From positions 1 to 6,064 of the forward strand of contig JAFDFV010000262.1 in NCBI GenBank assembly GCA_019309665.1: a stretch of DNA of 6,064 nt. The letters run 5' to 3'. The stretch comes from Deltaproteobacteria bacterium (lineage in GTDB: Bacteria > Desulfobacterota > Desulfobacteria > Desulfobacterales > ETH-SRB1). The notes beneath the pieces are model-generated. The model was not told the DNA's origin. It did not search any database and worked only from the letters and a program-made list of their open reading frames with translations. Shown one piece after another: positions 1-5,405 of the stretch. Position 1 is the first letter of the stretch. Every line of letters begins with the position of its first letter. Made by a program: the position numbers and the translations under genes.

Positions 1-46
1 GCTTTTTGCGGGCCTATGATGTTTTTTATAACGATGTAATGATGTA

Positions 47-81
47 GAAAAAAAGTGATGGAATGTAATCATCTTTTTTTC
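47..81. terminator. A/T-tract hairpin, possible bidirectional terminator
   Basis: Seven A (48-54) and seven T (74-80) flank a short GATG/CATC stem (57-60 with 70-73) around a 9-base loop, leaving a two-base bulge on the left arm. The symmetrical A and T runs would give a U tract in either direction of transcription. The G+C part is only four pairs, so termination is inferred and weak. The rest of 1-101 carries no open frame longer than about 20 codons and nothing else I recognise. Confidence 0.35.
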
Positions 82-347
82 AGATTTAGGCGACAACTTG
101 CTTGACATTTACCGGTCTGGTACCGGGCAATCCTAAAATGAAAACCAAACGGCCAACGGCTGAACGATTGCTTTCTCAATTTGATAACATTCATCTTCTT
201 ATTCAGGAAAACGAAACGCGGGTAAAAGGCTTTGTCATTGAAAAGTTAAATACTTTGCAATGCCGAATTTTATCATTGCTAAACTTACCAGTAGATATCT
301 TTGACCTGTCCTTTGCCGAACCAAAAATAAAAAATTCAAGTAAACTT

Positions 348-381
348 GCATCCCACACGGCGCTTCGCTTGCGTGGGATGC
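348..381. repeat. palindromic hairpin repeat
   Basis: Perfect nine-base arms GCATCCCAC (348-356) and GTGGGATGC (373-381) enclose a 16-base loop rich in CGCTTCGCTT. It is the first of a string of hairpins after the transposase relic. No T tract follows on either strand, so it does not read as an ordinary terminator. Confidence 0.7.
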
Positions 382-391
382 TCGACTCCGC

Positions 392-441
392 GGGGGTGGC
401 TTTAAACCACCCCCTTGGAAGGGGGATGCTGCGCCCCCTTT
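392..441. repeat. overlapping GC-rich palindromes
   Basis: GGGGGTGG (392-399) pairs with CCACCCCC (407-414) across a CTTTAAA loop. The same C run, CCCCCTT (410-416), can instead pair with AAGGGGG (419-425), which in turn can pair with CCCCCTT (434-440) across ATGCTGCG. In addition ATGCTG (426-431) matches CAGCAT (448-453). The arms are therefore mutually exclusive and give several alternative folds. This is typical of dispersed intergenic palindromes rather than of a gene. Confidence 0.65.
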
Positions 442-460
442 GACCCCCAGCATAGGGTTC

Positions 461-479
461 CCCCCACTAAAAGTGGGGG
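461..479. repeat. 8-bp palindrome, CCCCCACT/AGTGGGGG
   Basis: Perfect arms CCCCCACT (461-468) and AGTGGGGG (472-479) surround an AAA loop. It is a very stable hairpin lying 67 bases before the methyltransferase start. It lacks a downstream T run in both orientations, so I call it a repeat rather than a terminator, although it could slow transcription entering from the left. Confidence 0.65.
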
Positions 480-513
480 CTGATAAACGAGTTAAAACTA
501 TCGAAAGCTAAGT

Positions 514-546
514 AATGAAATTGATTCATTGAGAAAGGGGAAACTT
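514..546 (+). promoter_or_regulatory. leader hairpin and Shine-Dalgarno of the methyltransferase gene
   Basis: AATGAA (514-519) and TTCATT (525-530) form a 6-bp palindrome. It is followed immediately by the purine tract GAGAAAGGGG (531-540), which sits six bases before the ATG at 547. The ribosome binding site is what decides the start at 547 rather than the TTG at 529, which lies inside the palindrome. A role for the palindrome as operator or RNA hairpin is inference only. I could not find a convincing -35/-10 pair upstream. Confidence 0.45.
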
Positions 547-1347
547 ATGAAATGTGTGGCTTGTGATTCATACACCTTTCAGTTTATATTCGAAAAGAAT
601 AGCTGTCAAATAGAAAAATGCTTGGTTTGTGGCCTCGTGCAGGTTACGAATCGACCGTCCAAGGAAGAGGTTGTGGCGATATATGACAAGGATTTTTTCG
701 AAACATATTATAGAGAGCTGGAAAACAATAGGAAAAAACAACGATATGAATACCTAAATTTCAATAATAAGTTGGACCAGATCGAAAAAAGAACCGCCAA
801 AAAGGGAAACATCTTAGATATTGGATGTTCTTTCGGATTCTTCCTAGATGCCGCAAGACAGCGGGGATGGACAGTCGCAGGTATAGATTTGGCAGAATAT
901 GCTGCAAAGTTTGCCGCGCAGCGTTTTGGCATACGTGTCATAAATAAAACAATCACGGAAGCCGAGTTTGAGGAGAATTCGTTTGATGTGATTACAATGT
1001 GGAATACCATTGAGCACCTCATAAATCCCAAGCAGGAATTAGAACACTTGAGTAATTTTTTGAAAGACGATGGCCTCTTGGTCGTAAGTACAGCAAATGT
1101 AGATAGTCTTCGGGCCAGGATTGAGGGTAGGAGATGGCGTATTTGGATCCCTCCTGAACATCTCTCTTTTTTTTCTCCACAAACCATGCGTAATCTATTT
1201 GACAAATGCGGCCTTGTGATATTTGATCAGGAAACTGCTGTTCCTTACGAAGGATGTTTAAGGAAATTGAAAATTTACAATTTGCTCGATAAACTAAAAG
1301 TGAGTGATAATGTGGTATATTACGCAAGAAAACTGGAAATGAACTAG
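547..1347 (+). CDS. class I SAM-dependent methyltransferase with N-terminal zinc ribbon
   Basis: This 266-residue protein transfers a methyl group from S-adenosylmethionine, probably to a sugar or lipid-linked glycan precursor in the cytoplasm; the acceptor cannot be read from the sequence. The N-terminus has two CxxC pairs (C3/C6 and C25/C28), the zinc-ribbon head common in methyltransferases of exopolysaccharide clusters. The Rossmann core begins at about residue 88: motif I is LDIGCSFGFF (90-99), the acidic end of strand 2 is D114, FDVITMWNTIEHL (147-159) is the strand-4 motif, and GLLVVSTAN (176-184) is strand 5. PPEHLSFFSP (202-211) is a hallmark of this subgroup. ATG 547 is preferred because a GAAAGGGG site precedes it. 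The C-terminus is rather short but ends in a normal strand pattern (NVVYYARK), so it looks complete. It is probably the first gene of the plus-strand run, 79 bases before the next. Confidence 0.9.
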   Translation: MKCVACDSYTFQFIFEKNSCQIEKCLVCGLVQVTNRPSKEEVVAIYDKDFFETYYRELENNRKKQRYEYLNFNNKLDQIEKRTAKKGNILDIGCSFGFFLDAARQRGWTVAGIDLAEYAAKFAAQRFGIRVINKTITEAEFEENSFDVITMWNTIEHLINPKQELEHLSNFLKDDGLLVVSTANVDSLRARIEGRRWRIWIPPEHLSFFSPQTMRNLFDKCGLVIFDQETAVPYEGCLRKLKIYNLLDKLKVSDNVVYYARKLEMN

Positions 1348-1426
1348 ATCAAAAGCTGGTAGCATTCCGGAGCATGAGGGATATTCAAAAATTAAGGCCA
1401 AGACCAATAAACATCTTCACCTCCTT

Positions 1427-3034
1427 GTGAATGTCAATCACTTTGACACGCACGTGATAGCACTTCAGACCCATCATTACGTGAAGAGAGTTAGGGTAAA
1501 CCGACGAGTTGGTGTATCTCTGATTGAACCTCGTGCCTTTCTGTTGACCTGCTGTGTGCTAATTCTGTTTTTTTTTGCTAGTACAGTGGCAGGTGGAAGT
1601 CGTTTGGAAATCACGGAAAACATCGTTAATTCGGGCTACTTGGTGTATGCGGGAAAGCCTATTTTTCCATATGGCCCCAGTCCGCAGAACATTCTAACCT
1701 ACCTTCCACGGGGCAACGGTAACGATGTGTCCGACTGGATTAACTGGGCTAAGAAATTCGGGATAAATAATGTTCGCTCTTACCCTCCTAGCACCAAAGT
1801 CGGTGAGCCTGCTACAAATGTGTTCGAAAAATCAACTGCAGATCCCGGTAAGTTTGATCTAAATCTTTTTAACGACAGGTACTTTGAGGAGCTGAGAAAA
1901 GCCTGCCTGCTGTTGAAACAACATAACATCATCGTCCACCTTCAATTTTGGCAGGCTGTTTATTGGAAAAAAGTATGGGAGGACTGTTATTACAACCCTA
2001 AAAATAACATCAATCCTGATATTTCAACCCATGCCGGACCGGGTGAGTTTGTGACCATGAAAAATCCTGCTTTGCTGGATCACCAGAAAAGATACGTGCT
2101 GAAGATATTGGATGCGACAGGTGATTTGGGCAATGTTTTCTACGACATCATGAACGAAATTGGAAACGGGACGGGGACAAGTGAAGAGTGGGTCCGGGAA
2201 ATTATCAACACCATACATCACTGGGAAACAAATAACAAAATTGACGTCCTTCTCACCTTAAACGATGAAGGTGGGATGAGAATGGGAGATTTCTCCCTGG
2301 AATGTGACGGATTGGACATGATTGTTAAGGACTTAGGCAGATATGATGAGCATGTCAACGCTAAATCTCAATACCACAAGCCTACGATATCTGTGAGAAA
2401 TATCGACTATGATTATCAATTGAAAAAACGGGGGTATTTTGCAGGTAAATATAACCTGGAGGTCAACACAGATGGCAATCTTCAGACTAGAGGCCGAAAA
2501 TACTGGTGGCGCATGTTTATGGCTGGCGTTCAAATTGCCGGCGGATACGCTGACACATATTCCAAGAAAGACACTTCTTTCTTTTTCAAAGCCGCACATA
2601 AAATGACAAAGAAAGTGGGTATATCGAAGTTTTTTCCTTTGGAAAGTAAGGCCTCCTATCCCCTGAATCAACTTTCTGAGGAAAACTTTATCCATTTTAG
2701 AAGGTTTGTGGATCAGATATGCGATTACCAGTATTTGAGACCATCGAGCGGTATCTTGGTAGGACATCCAGCAAGACACAGCTATTGCTTGCAATCAGAA
2801 AAAAAAGCGATCATTTATATAGAATCACCTAACGGGCGGGCAGGATTTAATTATGTCCAAACAAAAGCTAAGCTTACTAATTTGATGTTAGAGGATGGCC
2901 ACTATCAAGGCACCTACTATTTCCCAGCCAATGGCCGAAAGGAGACCTTTTTAATTGAACTTGAAGCAGGTGAAGGGGAACTACTAATGCCATCGTTTAA
3001 AGACGATCTCGCAATAATCATCCGACAAGATTGA
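1427..3034 (+). CDS. exported glycoside hydrolase-like protein (GH5-type TIM barrel)
   Basis: A 535-residue frame. Residues 20-37 are basic or neutral and 38-55 form a hydrophobic stretch ending near ASTVAGG, which reads as a signal peptide or membrane anchor, so it acts in the periplasm or outside. Residues 75-400 resemble a clan GH-A barrel: an early FGINNVRSYPP strand (111-121), HLQFWQ (171-176), then FYDIMNEIGNG (238-248), where N243-E244 fit the Asn-Glu acid/base pair after strand 4. E345 in NLEVNTDG, before RKYWWRMFMAG (357-367), is my candidate nucleophile. Residues 430-535 look like a beta-sandwich with YYFPANGRKE near 497-506. The substrate is unknown; context suggests the polysaccharide made by this cluster. 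The GTG at 1427 has no Shine-Dalgarno. There is no in-frame ATG before the barrel, and GTG 1481 would also keep the signal peptide. The gene lies 36 bases before the next. Confidence 0.68.
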   Translation: MNVNHFDTHVIALQTHHYVKRVRVNRRVGVSLIEPRAFLLTCCVLILFFFASTVAGGSRLEITENIVNSGYLVYAGKPIFPYGPSPQNILTYLPRGNGNDVSDWINWAKKFGINNVRSYPPSTKVGEPATNVFEKSTADPGKFDLNLFNDRYFEELRKACLLLKQHNIIVHLQFWQAVYWKKVWEDCYYNPKNNINPDISTHAGPGEFVTMKNPALLDHQKRYVLKILDATGDLGNVFYDIMNEIGNGTGTSEEWVREIINTIHHWETNNKIDVLLTLNDEGGMRMGDFSLECDGLDMIVKDLGRYDEHVNAKSQYHKPTISVRNIDYDYQLKKRGYFAGKYNLEVNTDGNLQTRGRKYWWRMFMAGVQIAGGYADTYSKKDTSFFFKAAHKMTKKVGISKFFPLESKASYPLNQLSEENFIHFRRFVDQICDYQYLRPSSGILVGHPARHSYCLQSEKKAIIYIESPNGRAGFNYVQTKAKLTNLMLEDGHYQGTYYFPANGRKETFLIELEAGEGELLMPSFKDDLAIIIRQD

Positions 3035-3070
3035 ACTCGGCTACATAGAACCACACTCTTGAGTTGAATT

Positions 3071-3466
3071 ATGCCTCTGCCAATAGCCCATTCCGCTGCT
3101 GGAATTGACGGATATCTTGTCTTCAAAAAAAGGAACCTGGATAGCCCGTTGAAACAAGAGTTGTTCCTGTTGGGATTATGTCTTTTCCTTGCCAACCTTC
3201 CGGATCTGGACTTTATTCCTGGATTTCTATGCGGTGAACCTGGCAGATTTCACCACGGTCCCAGTCATAGCTTGGTCGTTGGACTGCTTGGAAGCCTGAT
3301 ATTTTACCGATTTGCGAGCTATTGGCTCACAGGGATTTCAAGAAAACGGATTTTGGGCTGTTGCCTTGTATCGCTCCTATCTCATCCCATTTTGGACTAC
3401 TTCTCCGCAGATACCTCTAAGCCTTTTGGAGTGCCTTTATTCTGGCCTTTTGATACTGAATATTGA
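3071..3466 (+). CDS. YdjM-type membrane-bound metal-dependent hydrolase, truncated
   Basis: The 131 residues match the YdjM/LexA-regulated membrane-bound metal-dependent hydrolase family, whose members are small inner-membrane proteins with conserved His and Asp and a poorly known reaction. Visible motifs are PIAHS with H7, ANLPDLDFIPG (41-51) with D45 and D47, FHHGPSHSL (60-68) with H61, H62 and H66, and SHPILDYF (104-111) with H105 and D109, followed by a GVPLFWPF segment (120-127). Hydrophobic stretches at about 32-50, 65-85 and 94-108 would span the membrane. The frame stops four residues after the WPF motif, where relatives as I recall them continue with a further membrane region, so the 3' end has probably been lost. 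A TGA at 3065-3067 excludes an earlier start. No good Shine-Dalgarno is seen, and translation may depend on the gene upstream. The metal ligands are all present, so residual function is possible. Confidence 0.72.
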   Translation: MPLPIAHSAAGIDGYLVFKKRNLDSPLKQELFLLGLCLFLANLPDLDFIPGFLCGEPGRFHHGPSHSLVVGLLGSLIFYRFASYWLTGISRKRILGCCLVSLLSHPILDYFSADTSKPFGVPLFWPFDTEY

Positions 3467-3638
3467 AATTGATCCAAGCAAATTCTAACAACAACAAACC
3501 CAAATATGCTAAACTGGGGTATGCACTTGACTCCGGTTAATTGTCTATAAGAGGCTGAATTAACTGAGCTTTTGGCATGTTTTCATAATAGAAACACAAC
3601 ACATCAAAAAGCCTTTATATTCAAAGCATACCCCAGTT
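3467..3638. other. 172-base gap with A-rich tract and nested inverted repeats
   Basis: No gene is seen here. The first 45 bases are A-rich (CTAACAACAACAAACCCAAA) and continue no reading frame of the truncated hydrolase. From 3512 onward the sequence is organised in inverted repeats, listed separately. A TTGACT at 3526-3531 and a TATAAG at 3545-3550 look like promoter boxes but are only 13 bases apart, too close for a normal sigma-70 promoter. Confidence 0.6.
3512..3638. repeat. nested inverted repeat ending at the wecB start codon
   Basis: Outer arms are a perfect 13-bp inverted repeat: AACTGGGGTATGC (3512-3524) and GCATACCCCAGTT (3626-3638). Inside lie a 7-bp pair, GTTAATT (3536-3542) with AATTAAC (3558-3564), and an imperfect pair, GCTTTTGGCATGTTT (3568-3582) with AACACATCAAAAAGC (3598-3612). 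As RNA or single-stranded DNA this makes a closed junction with two side stems. The right arm alone can also fold locally, GCATA (3626-3630) with TATGC (3638-3642), which buries the wecB ATG. It may be a small palindromic mobile element or a structured leader; the sequence alone does not decide. Confidence 0.6.
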
Positions 3639-4781
3639 ATGCTAATTCACCTCATCGTTGCTGCCAGACCCAACTTCATGAAAATCGCCCCTCTTTACTA
3701 TGCCTTGAAAAAAGAGGATTGGGCAGTTCCAATTATTGTTCATACTGGCCAGCACTATGACCTCAATATGTCCGATGCCTTTTTCCAGGATCTCGGACTT
3801 CCTGAACCCGATCTTCATCTTGGTATAGGAAGCGGCACCCATGCAGGACAGACCAGCCAAGTCATGATAGCTTATGAAAAGGCCCTTCTGGAAAGGCGGC
3901 CCGACTTGATCGTTGTGGTGGGAGATGTCAACTCCACAATTGCCTGCGCCCTTGTCGCTTCCAAGATATCGTATAAACCCACAAACCCAAGTAACTCAAT
4001 AAACCACCCTAAACGTCCGCTTATTGCCCATCTGGAAGCGGGTCTCCGTTCCTTTGATCGAACCATGCCGGAGGAGATCAATCGGCTGGTGACTGATGCC
4101 GTGGCCGACATCCTTTGGACTCCCTCCCCTGATGCCGACGACAATCTAATCCGCGAGGGCGTTATCCAGGAGAAAATCCATCGTGTCGGCAATATCATGA
4201 TTGACTCCATTGAGATGCTTCGGCAGAAAATTCAGAAACAGGCTGTTTACGAGGAGTTTGGGTTCAAACCAGGCGACTTCGGCCTCGTTACTCTACACCG
4301 TCCATCAAATGTTGACGATCCTGAACTTCTGAAACAAATCTGCCAGACACTCACCCGTATTGCCCAAACAATCCCTTTGATATTTCCTATTCACCCTCGA
4401 ACGCTAAAGAATCTTCAGCAGAATGGGTTAATGTCCTTGTTGAAACAAGTCAAAGGATTACTCCTTCTTAAACCGCTCAGTTATATTCGTTTCATGAATC
4501 TGGTATTTAATTGTCGTTTTACCATTACGGACTCTGGAGGTATCCAGGGAGAAACTACTTATCTCGGCATCCCTTGTCTCACAATACGCCCCAATACTGA
4601 ATGGCCTATCACCATTAATCATGGAACCAATCATCTTTGTACGCTGGAAAATCTTGAGAAACGAGTGGAAGCTACTCTTGCAGGAAAAGCCGCGCAGGGC
4701 AGTACCCCTGAATTCTGGGATGGCAAAACGGCCAACAGAGTGGTCAAGACAATCAAGAGCCTACATCCTCAATGGCTATGA
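3639..4781 (+). CDS. wecB: UDP-N-acetylglucosamine 2-epimerase (non-hydrolysing)
   Basis: A complete 380-residue member of the WecB/MnaA family, which interconverts UDP-GlcNAc and UDP-ManNAc in the cytoplasm to feed ManNAc or ManNAcA into surface polysaccharides. Key residues can be placed against the E. coli enzyme: R10 and K15 in AARPNFMKIAP, D96 in VVVGDVNST, E133 in HLEAGLRSFDR, E146 in PEEINRL and H220 in LHRPSN; the nucleotide-binding TDSGGIQGE is at 297-305. A stretch of about 15 residues (112-126, rich in N, P, S and K) just before HLEAGLRS is extra relative to E. coli and looks like a low-complexity surface loop. ATG 3639 fits the family start, but no Shine-Dalgarno precedes it; instead an inverted-repeat arm abuts it. 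Close homologues provide precursors in O-antigen, capsule and enterobacterial-common-antigen pathways; which polymer applies here is unknown. Confidence 0.95.
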   Translation: MLIHLIVAARPNFMKIAPLYYALKKEDWAVPIIVHTGQHYDLNMSDAFFQDLGLPEPDLHLGIGSGTHAGQTSQVMIAYEKALLERRPDLIVVVGDVNSTIACALVASKISYKPTNPSNSINHPKRPLIAHLEAGLRSFDRTMPEEINRLVTDAVADILWTPSPDADDNLIREGVIQEKIHRVGNIMIDSIEMLRQKIQKQAVYEEFGFKPGDFGLVTLHRPSNVDDPELLKQICQTLTRIAQTIPLIFPIHPRTLKNLQQNGLMSLLKQVKGLLLLKPLSYIRFMNLVFNCRFTITDSGGIQGETTYLGIPCLTIRPNTEWPITINHGTNHLCTLENLEKRVEATLAGKAAQGSTPEFWDGKTANRVVKTIKSLHPQWL

Positions 4782-4962
4782 AGATTTTTCGCTCTTCGAC
4801 TCAAGAAACTTAATGAGCTCAATTGACCCAACGAACCTAACGAATAAGGATAGATTGTGTGAGCGCAGCGAACCACGATCTTATCCGGTTGTTGGACAAG
4901 CCCGGTGTGTCTGCATATTCTGTATATAAGGAGATATCTTTTTTTGAACAAGGGTGGGAAGC
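4782..4962. other. gene-poor stretch after wecB
   Basis: An ATG at 4778 overlaps the wecB stop (ATGA) and opens an 11-codon frame beginning MKIF, which then stops; it may be the stub of a lost downstream gene or chance. A tract of two near-identical nonamers, CCCAACGAA and CCTAACGAA (4827-4844), comes before a hairpin repeat at 4848-4886. An AAGGAG at 4928-4933 stands ten bases before a TTG at 4944 that opens a 23-codon basic frame reaching 5015; I do not call it a gene because it runs through the terminator hairpin. Confidence 0.5.
4848..4886. repeat. 12-bp imperfect hairpin repeat
   Basis: GGATAGATTGTG (4848-4859) pairs with CACGATC (4874-4880) plus TATCC (4882-4886), with one bulged T at 4881 and one G-T pair. 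The 14-base loop is TGAGCGCAGCGAAC. It has the form of a dispersed intergenic palindrome (REP-like). No T run follows, so it is not a canonical terminator. Confidence 0.6.
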
Positions 4963-4987
4963 GCGCTTTCAAGAAGCGCACTTTTTT
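4963..4987 (+). terminator. rho-independent terminator after wecB
   Basis: GCGCTT (4963-4968) and AAGCGC (4974-4979) form a 6-bp stem with a TCAAG loop, followed after two bases by six T (4982-4987). It is oriented to end plus-strand transcripts coming from wecB, 180 bases downstream of its stop. A minus-strand transcript would not meet an equivalent U run directly after the stem. Confidence 0.7.
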
Positions 4988-5015
4988 CAAGGCGAGGGAG
5001 TGCCTTAACCTGTAA

Positions 5016-5099
5016 TAGGCTTTTAAAAAATTATCTGTTTCATAAAAAAGTTTTTCCTCCTGTTTTGAATGAATTGCAAGCCTTTGCCATCAAAAAAAG
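5016..5099. other. 3' non-coding part of the IS91-type remnant
   Basis: This A/T-rich stretch lies between the transposase stop codon and the presumed end of the element. It has runs of A and T (5022-5031 and 5043-5056) and, on the minus strand, an AGGAGG with a six-codon frame behind it, which I do not take as a gene. In intact IS91 elements the replication origin end would be here. Confidence 0.35.
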
Positions 5100-5405
5100 C
5101 TATCCTGGTTTCCATGCAGTTAGACGAAATCCCAGAATAACCATGGGTGACTTACAGCAGGGACATTTAAAAACAGGTCTTGGACGCTGTTTAATCGCTT
5201 CAATAACAACATGCAAAATCAATTGCACCAGAGACAGCAACTTTTTTGCATTACCATGAAGAAACCCATAGTCCCTGACTCTCCGCAATCCTTTGGGTAG
5301 AACATGTTGCAAGATGAGGTGCAAAAAATCCTCTCCTTTGAGGGTGCGATATAGTGTATTACCGGTTTTGCTTTCAATATACTTAAAAGAGAGAGCCTTT
5401 GGCAT
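5100..5405 (-). pseudogene. C-terminal fragment of an IS91-family transposase
   Basis: The 101-residue frame carries the tail of an IS91-type Y2 (HUH) transposase, the rolling-circle enzyme that nicks and replicates such elements. From about residue 6 it reads FKYIESKTG, then GEDFLHLILQHVLPKG (24-39) and RRVRDYGFLHGNAKK (41-55), the conserved block at the end of the Y2 transposase domain, followed by a CPCC zinc-ribbon relic (81-84). The zinc-binding head, the HUH histidines and the paired tyrosines are missing, so it cannot transpose. The first residues, MPKAL, are a frame-shifted reading of recombinase sequence; the true transposase part probably starts near 5390. It overlaps the recombinase frame by 23 bases because the two genes were joined out of frame. 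Confidence 0.78.

Larger units (their letters stand above)
102..443 (+). pseudogene. C-terminal remnant of a DDE transposase (IS4/IS1634-like)
   Basis: The frame opens with TTG at 102, only four codons after a TAG at 87-89, and has no ribosome binding site. The first 70 residues look like the last part of a DDE transposase: a GLVPGNPK segment followed by the KRPTAERLL helix, then a stretch ending in LQCRILSLLNLPVDIFDL, a pattern I associate with the C-termini of IS4- or IS1634-like transposases. The catalytic core is absent, and none of the three frames upstream within the window restores it. From about residue 75 the frame runs into the GC-rich palindromes at 348-480, so the real tail has probably been replaced by intergenic repeat. 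It marks the edge of an old insertion sequence. The exact family is uncertain because only the tail is left. Confidence 0.5.

Noticed and set aside
235..453. A 72-codon minus-strand frame over the palindrome cluster
   Set aside because: It is low-complexity (rich in G, P, R and S), arises from the GC-rich hairpins, has no ribosome binding site and resembles no family I know.
348..480. CRISPR array
   Set aside because: The repeats are palindromes of different sequence with irregular spacing; there is no constant direct repeat with unique spacers and no cas gene in the window.
708..1205. A 165-codon minus-strand frame inside the methyltransferase gene
   Set aside because: It lies antisense to a well-supported gene with clear motifs, and its own composition (Ser- and Phe-rich, no motifs) marks it as a shadow.
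2333..2794. A 153-codon minus-strand frame inside the glycosidase-like gene
   Set aside because: Antisense shadow of a long coding frame; no domain or start signal.
3526..3550. Sigma-70 promoter TTGACT ... TATAAG for wecB
   Set aside because: The boxes are separated by only 13 bases, far from the usual 16-18.
3505..3645. Integron attC site formed by the inverted repeat before wecB
   Set aside because: GTTATGC at the right arm resembles an R' box but breaks the GTTRRRY pattern, the left box does not fit RYYYAAC, the arms pair without the unpaired spacer between R and L boxes, and no cassette structure is seen.
5016..5099. Minus-strand AGGAGG followed by ATG in the element's 3' region
   Set aside because: The frame has only six codons and the spacing to the ATG is about 12 bases; most likely chance in A/T-rich DNA.
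4954..5259. A 101-codon plus-strand frame antisense to the transposase tail
   Set aside because: It crosses a terminator and lies opposite the recognised transposase sequence; no motif or ribosome binding site supports it.
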